From Woeseiaceae bacterium (GTDB taxonomy: Bacteria; Pseudomonadota; Gammaproteobacteria; Steroidobacterales; Woeseiaceae): a stretch of 45,311 nucleotides of DNA. Under the pieces are notes generated by a model, which worked only from the letters and a program-made list of their open reading frames with translations, was not told where the DNA came from and did not search any database. This document shows positions 43,720 to 45,311 of the stretch, one piece after another. How positions within the stretch are numbered: position 1 is the first letter of the stretch; each line of letters opens with the position of its first letter. Both the position numbers and the translations under genes were made by a program. The stretch spans positions 1-45,311 of the forward strand of contig JANQGQ010000032.1 in assembly GCA_028277185.1 (NCBI GenBank), written 5' to 3'.

Positions 43720-44449
43720 CGCCCCCGTCGACAGTCAGGATCTGCCCGGTGACGAACGCCGCGTCGTCCGCCAAAAGAAAGCGGATCGCCGCGGCGATCT
43801 CTTCGGCCGTTCCGAGCCGGCCCAGCGGTATCTGCGCGGTCAGCCTCGCGGCACGCTCCGGATCCGCCATCGCCTCGGCCGTCATCGGCGTCGCGACGGG
43901 CCCCGGCGCCACGCCGTTGACGCGCACGTTGGCCGGCGCCAGCTCCAGCGCCATCGCCCGGACCAGACCGTTGACGCCGGATTTCGACGCCGCGTAGGCG
44001 GCCGCGCGCGGATGGCCGACATCGCCGATCTGGCTCGAGACCAGCACGATGGCGCCGCTTCGCTGCCGCTGCATGACCTTCCCGCATTCGCGCGCGACGA
44101 CGAACGCGCCGCGCAGGTTTACGTCGAGCACGCGATCCCAGTCGTCGGCATCGGTCTCGAGGGCGCCCAGGTGGACGAACACGCCGGCGGAGGCGACGAG
44201 GCCGTCGATGCCGCCGAGTCCGTCGATCGCGTCGCGCGTCGCTGCGTCGGCGCGCGCTGCGTCGGCGAGATCGACGGCATAACGCCTGGCGGCCGGAACG
44301 AGTCCATCGAGCGCGCCGCTGTCTTCGTGGACCAGGGCGGCCACGACCGCGCCGGCACCGGCGGCGAGTTCCACGAACGCCCGGCCGATCCCCGAATCGG
44401 CACCCGTGACGAGCAGGCGTTTGCCGGCAAGCCTGGCAAATTCGTTCAT
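43706..44449 (-). CDS. SDR family dehydrogenase
   Basis: 247 residues. TGADSGIGRAFVELAA is the cofactor motif; SAGVF, VSSQIGDVGHPRAAAYAASK (Ser, Tyr, Lys intact), VRVNGVAPGPVATPMT and FVTGQILTVDGG complete the classical SDR pattern. I chose ATG 44449 (MNEFARLAGKRLLVTGA); a longer frame upstream has no family similarity. It lies 10 bp after the CMD-family gene on the same strand, probably one operon, and overlaps the protease gene tail-to-tail. No substrate information. Confidence 0.88.
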   Translation of the reverse strand: MNEFARLAGKRLLVTGADSGIGRAFVELAAGAGAVVAALVHEDSGALDGLVPAARRYAVDLADAARADAATRDAIDGLGGIDGLVASAGVFVHLGALETDADDWDRVLDVNLRGAFVVARECGKVMQRQRSGAIVLVSSQIGDVGHPRAAAYAASKSGVNGLVRAMALELAPANVRVNGVAPGPVATPMTAEAMADPERAARLTAQIPLGRLGTAEEIAAAIRFLLADDAAFVTGQILTVDGGVTAA

Positions 44450-44459
44450 TCGGGACCGC

Positions 44460-45170
44460 TCATCCGTGATCCGGCCCGATCCCGGACGCTTCGTTGTAAC
44501 CGCCCTGTCCGGACAGCTCCGCCCAGACCCGAAACTCGGGTGAGGCTTCGACGTCGCCCGACACAACGAGCTTGCGCCAGACGTCGGCGCCTTCCACGAA
44601 GTTGGGCACGCCGCCCGGGAACATCGTCAGCGACAGCGCTTCGGCAAGTCCCTTCTCGTCGACGCCGTCTGCATAGGCTGCCCGAAGCTGCCACTCGAGG
44701 CCGTCCCAGTCGCCGAGCGTCGTCAACACCGCGGCCGCGGCCATGTGGGCGACGCCGATGTCCGACTCTCCGGCGGCCTGTCGAAACGCGTCGCGGTAAG
44801 CGTCTTCGGGCGCGACGTCCGCGAGGTGCTCCTGCCAGTGCTCACGGACGAAGCGGTAAGAGGAACTGCCCATCGCCAGCGAGGTGATCGCAAGAATCTC
44901 GGCAAACTCCCGCGCGTTGCCGCCCGCGCCCGTGTAGCGGGGTATGTGATGTGTGCCGATGGCCTCTTTCGAGGCGATCAGGATAGCCATCCAGACGTAC
45001 TCGTGCTCGTGCTTCGTGAGCACGCGGTCGACCAGGGTCAATTCGGTGTAAAGGGCGTCGTAGGCGTCCAGCAGCTTCGGCATCGATACCGCCATCAGAC
45101 CGTGATGCGGCAGCAGATAGCCGCGCTTGTTGCGGATGTCGAGGAGGTACTCGGCGAGGTCGGTGGACAT
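44460..45170 (-). CDS. Carboxymuconolactone decarboxylase (AhpD-like) family protein
   Basis: 236 residues, all-helical, apparently two repeats of the CMD domain. The first contains EYVWMAILIASKEAIGTHHI and the second YADGVDEKGLAEALSLTMFP. The redox CxxC of AhpD peroxidases is absent where it would be expected (KEAIGTHH), so a peroxidase role is unlikely and a decarboxylase/lyase-like or unknown role remains. The ATG at 45170 gives MSTDLAEYLLDIRNKRG; in-frame upstream codons run into the non-coding region. Upstream sequence to the window end shows no gene I could support. Confidence 0.8.
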   Translation of the reverse strand: MSTDLAEYLLDIRNKRGYLLPHHGLMAVSMPKLLDAYDALYTELTLVDRVLTKHEHEYVWMAILIASKEAIGTHHIPRYTGAGGNAREFAEILAITSLAMGSSSYRFVREHWQEHLADVAPEDAYRDAFRQAAGESDIGVAHMAAAAVLTTLGDWDGLEWQLRAAYADGVDEKGLAEALSLTMFPGGVPNFVEGADVWRKLVVSGDVEASPEFRVWAELSGQGGYNEASGIGPDHG

Positions 45171-45311
45171 GGTGCGTGGATTCCCGGGCACGGTGGATGA
45201 CGGGCGCATCTTATACGCTGGCGCGCGCTTCGTCGTCGGGAGGGCGGCAATCTCCATTATGACGGCGAATAAGTATCATTCGCGTGCAGATGGTTCAAGG
45301 CAGGCGAAGCG
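45171..45311. other. Upstream non-coding end of the window
   Basis: 141 bp upstream of the CMD-family gene reach the window edge. I see no reading frame with domain similarity and no clear palindrome. It presumably holds the promoter of the leftward CMD-SDR pair. Confidence 0.4.

Noticed and set aside
44460..45170. AhpD-type alkylhydroperoxidase
   Set aside because: The CxxC redox motif is not present at the expected place, so a peroxidase function is not supported.

Overview
The window looks like part of a chromosome from a high-GC, Gram-negative proteobacterium with an aerobic, catabolic lifestyle. The evidence is a TonB-dependent receptor, a lipoprotein signal, FecR remnants, sodium-coupled transporters, a P450, flavin monooxygenases and many acyl-CoA enzymes. 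A gammaproteobacterial origin is my impression only. I saw no rRNA, tRNA or CRISPR array. Nearly all the DNA is coding; the one long non-coding stretch is about 11.9-12.6 kb.

Region 1 (about 0.2-11.2 kb) is an aromatic-CoA module. A TetR gene and a sodium-dependent amino-acid transporter (NSS family) diverge, and a kynureninase-like PLP enzyme follows. A MarR-containing operon (SDR, MarR, crotonase, acyl-CoA dehydrogenase, RidA-like protein, a two-domain flavin monooxygenase/Old Yellow Enzyme fusion, then a second Old Yellow Enzyme) diverges from that enzyme. The fusion is of the 2-aminobenzoyl-CoA monooxygenase/reductase (or salicylyl-CoA 5-hydroxylase) type, which points to anthranilate-like or salicylate-like substrates. 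No aryl-CoA ligase lies in this cluster.

Region 2 (about 11.3-14.0 kb) is a patchwork: a truncated FecR gene, possible remains of a TonB receptor, a stretch with several stem-loops, a ParE-type toxin-antitoxin pair, and a compact ArsR-ArsI organoarsenical unit with a clear operator palindrome.

Region 3 (14.0-19.2 kb) holds indolepyruvate:ferredoxin oxidoreductase subunits (IorA, IorB with a long C-terminal extension), a QueG/reductive-dehalogenase-like 4Fe-4S protein, and a divergent MaoC protein.

Region 4 (19.3-29.6 kb) is a long leftward group: TetR with a cupin, a second cupin, TonB receptor, SDR, a 168-bp inverted-repeat element, GMC oxidoreductase, an unlisted 50-residue membrane protein, an SSS transporter, another SDR and a cyclase-family hydrolase. 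It resembles an uptake-and-oxidation locus for a hydroxylated organic compound.

Region 5 (29.7-38.6 kb) has a lipoprotein joining a CxxCH motif to a beta-propeller, then thiolase and acyl-CoA ligase facing a P450, acyl-CoA dehydrogenase, APH-like kinase and SDR. The ligase-kinase-dehydrogenase-SDR-thiolase set resembles the Lva/ACAD10-11 route, in which a 4-hydroxyacyl-CoA is phosphorylated and converted to a 3-hydroxyacyl-CoA for beta-oxidation. Related palindromes before a cupin, in the cupin/TetR-lipoprotein gap and in the ligase-P450 gap suggest that one TetR protein controls regions 4 and 5.

Region 6 (38.7-43.7 kb) is a complete group 3b-type [NiFe]-hydrogenase operon with an added cyclic-nucleotide-binding-domain protein and its own maturation protease, but no hyp genes. 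An SDR and a carboxymuconolactone-decarboxylase-family protein close the window.
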